This document shows positions 4,650-5,280 of a stretch of 5,280 bases of DNA, piece after piece. Origin of the DNA: RGIG8785 sp045655245 (lineage in GTDB: Bacteria; Bacillota; Clostridia; RGIG8785); contig JAZOOX010000055.1 of the NCBI GenBank assembly GCA_045655245.1, positions 1 to 5,280 of the forward strand. Reading direction: 5' to 3'. The notes below the pieces were generated by a model that was not told the origin of the DNA, did no database searches, and saw only the letters and a program-made list of their open reading frames with translations. The translations under genes and the position numbers were made by a program. Within the stretch, counting starts at the first letter, position 1. The number at the start of each line of letters is the position of its first letter.

Positions 4650-4686
4650 ACTGCGGTTGCAGAAAACGAAAAATCTACGAAAACTA

Positions 4687-4715
4687 TTGACAAACTATTC
4701 ATTGTTTGCTACAAT
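4687..4715 (+). promoter_or_regulatory. Strong promoter of the tRNA cluster
   Basis: A perfect TTGACA at 4687-4692 and TACAAT at 4710-4715 are 17 bases apart, with an extended -10 TG at 4707-4708. Transcription should begin near 4721, about 15 bases before the first tRNA. Confidence 0.9.
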
Positions 4716-4737
4716 ACTAAAGTCGGTTTTATGCCGT

Positions 4738-4811
<74 letters not shown>

Positions 4812-4815
4812 ATAT

Positions 4816-4892
4816 GTGCCTGTAGCTCAGCTGGATAGAGCAACTGCCTTCTAAGCAGTAGGTCCGGGGTTCGAGTCCCTGTAGGCACGCCA
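4816..4892 (+). tRNA. tRNA-Arg (anticodon UCU)
   Basis: The acceptor GTGCCTG (4816-4822) pairs with TAGGCAC (4882-4888), followed by discriminator G and an encoded CCA. The anticodon TCT is at 4850-4852, in loop CTTCTAA on stem ACTGC/GCAGT. It decodes AGA and AGG. Only 4 bases separate it from the tRNA before. Confidence 0.96.
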
Positions 4893-4895
4893 TAT

Positions 4896-4973
4896 GGTGG
4901 GTATAGCTTAGCTGGTTAAAGCGCCAGATTGTGGCTCTGGAGACCGAGGGTTCGAGTCCCTCTACTCACCCCA
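4896..4973 (+). tRNA. tRNA-His (anticodon GUG)
   Basis: The anticodon GTG is at 4931-4933 on stem CCAGA/TCTGG. The acceptor GTGGGTA (4897-4903) pairs with TACTCAC (4963-4969). The histidine identity pair is present: an extra 5' G at 4896 (G-1) opposite discriminator C at 4970. CCA is encoded at 4971-4973. Confidence 0.96.
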
Positions 4974-4983
4974 TTCTATTCAT

Positions 4984-5059
4984 TGGGCTGTCGCCAAGTG
5001 GTAAGGCACCAGACTTTGACTCTGGCATTTCGTAGGTTCGAGTCCTGCCAGCCCAGCCA
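4984..5059 (+). tRNA. tRNA-Gln (anticodon UUG)
   Basis: The acceptor TGGGCTG (4984-4990) pairs with CAGCCCA (5049-5055), giving the U1-A72 pair usual for glutamine tRNA. Discriminator G and CCA (5057-5059) follow. The anticodon TTG is at 5016-5018 on stem CCAGA/TCTGG. Confidence 0.96.
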
Positions 5060-5063
5060 ATAC

Positions 5064-5139
5064 GGGCCATTAGCTCAGCCGGCAGAGCACTTGACTTTTA
5101 ATCAAGGTGTCCGGAGTTCGAATCTCCGATGGCTCACCA
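5064..5139 (+). tRNA. tRNA-Lys (anticodon UUU)
   Basis: The acceptor GGGCCAT (5064-5070) pairs with ATGGCTC (5129-5135) including one G-U pair. Discriminator A and CCA (5137-5139) follow. The anticodon TTT is at 5097-5099 in loop CTTTTAA on stem CTTGA/TCAAG. Confidence 0.96.
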
Positions 5140-5143
5140 AAAG

Positions 5144-5184
5144 AAGCGAATGTTTTAGATGACATCTAAATTGTTCGCTTTTTT
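5144..5184 (+). terminator. Intrinsic terminator of the tRNA cluster
   Basis: AAGCGAA (5144-5150) pairs with TTCGCTT (5174-5180) and TTTAGAT (5154-5160) with ATCTAAA (5164-5170). Two G-U pairs and one T-T mismatch lie between the helices, and the loop is GAC. TTTTTT runs at 5179-5184. It begins 4 bases after tRNA-Lys. Confidence 0.9.
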
Positions 5185-5280
5185 CAATGTTTTGAGGGCT
5201 TTTTGCAAAAATCAGTTTTGAAACAAAAGGGTAGATGCCAAGCGGATTTGAACCAGACCTGAACCCGAGTAAAAGAATAG
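5185..5280. other. Unassigned tail of the window
   Basis: No gene can be supported here. An ATG at 5235 opens a frame to the window edge (15 codons, beginning MPSGFEP), but this is too short to judge. The minus strand carries GGTTCAAATCC at about 5247-5257, which resembles a tRNA T-arm, but the flanking bases do not pair as a T-stem or encode a CCA. Confidence 0.3.

Noticed and set aside
4645..4651. Minus-strand terminator formed by CTGC/GCAG and the following T-run (4645-4662)
   Set aside because: The stem is only four base pairs and no minus-strand gene ends here.
5240..5280. Minus-strand tRNA entering from the right edge
   Set aside because: GGTTCAAATCC looks like a T-loop, but the stem bases beyond GG/CC do not pair and no CCA follows.

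Overview
The window is a conserved chromosomal translation-machinery locus from a low-to-moderate GC Firmicute. Clostridia is the most likely class, possibly near the Oscillospirales/Ruminococcaceae. The clues are the gene order rpmG-secE-nusG-rplK-rplA-rplJ-rplL, sigma-A type promoters with extended -10 elements, strong GGAGG ribosome-binding sites, a Firmicute-type L10 leader with a transcription attenuator, and tRNA genes that encode their own CCA. The class follows from these features; the finer placement is an impression. Every supported gene is on the + strand.

Layout. Positions 1-1079 hold accessory genes I cannot name: the C-terminal tail of a truncated reading frame, an 80-residue single-pass membrane protein, and a membrane-anchored protein of about 188 residues that has its own promoter. 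A promoter overlapping the stop codon of that last gene starts the run rpmG (L33), secE and nusG (1177-2102). A second likely promoter overlaps the nusG stop codon and serves rplK-rplA (L11, L1). Each of these two genes is preceded by a near-identical hairpin element that looks like an L1 autoregulatory site. A consensus promoter just after rplA drives rplJ-rplL (L10, L7/L12) through an L10 leader ending in a perfect 10-bp intrinsic terminator. A competing antiterminator can be drawn by hand.

After rplL, where rpoB is commonly found, there is a stable stem-loop without a U-tract. A new consensus promoter follows, then five tRNA genes (Gly-UCC, Arg-UCU, His-GUG, Gln-UUG, Lys-UUU) and a good intrinsic terminator. 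The last 96 bases hold nothing I can name.

How the parts work together: L11 with L10(L12)n forms the ribosomal stalk base and stalk, L1 forms the opposite stalk, SecE is part of the membrane translocon, NusG links RNA polymerase to ribosomes, and the tRNAs supply translation. The visible regulation is autogenous feedback at the RNA level, one system for L1 and one for L10(L12). I see no mobile element, CRISPR array or clear new system. The most informative part is the RNA regulation around rplK, rplA and rplJ.
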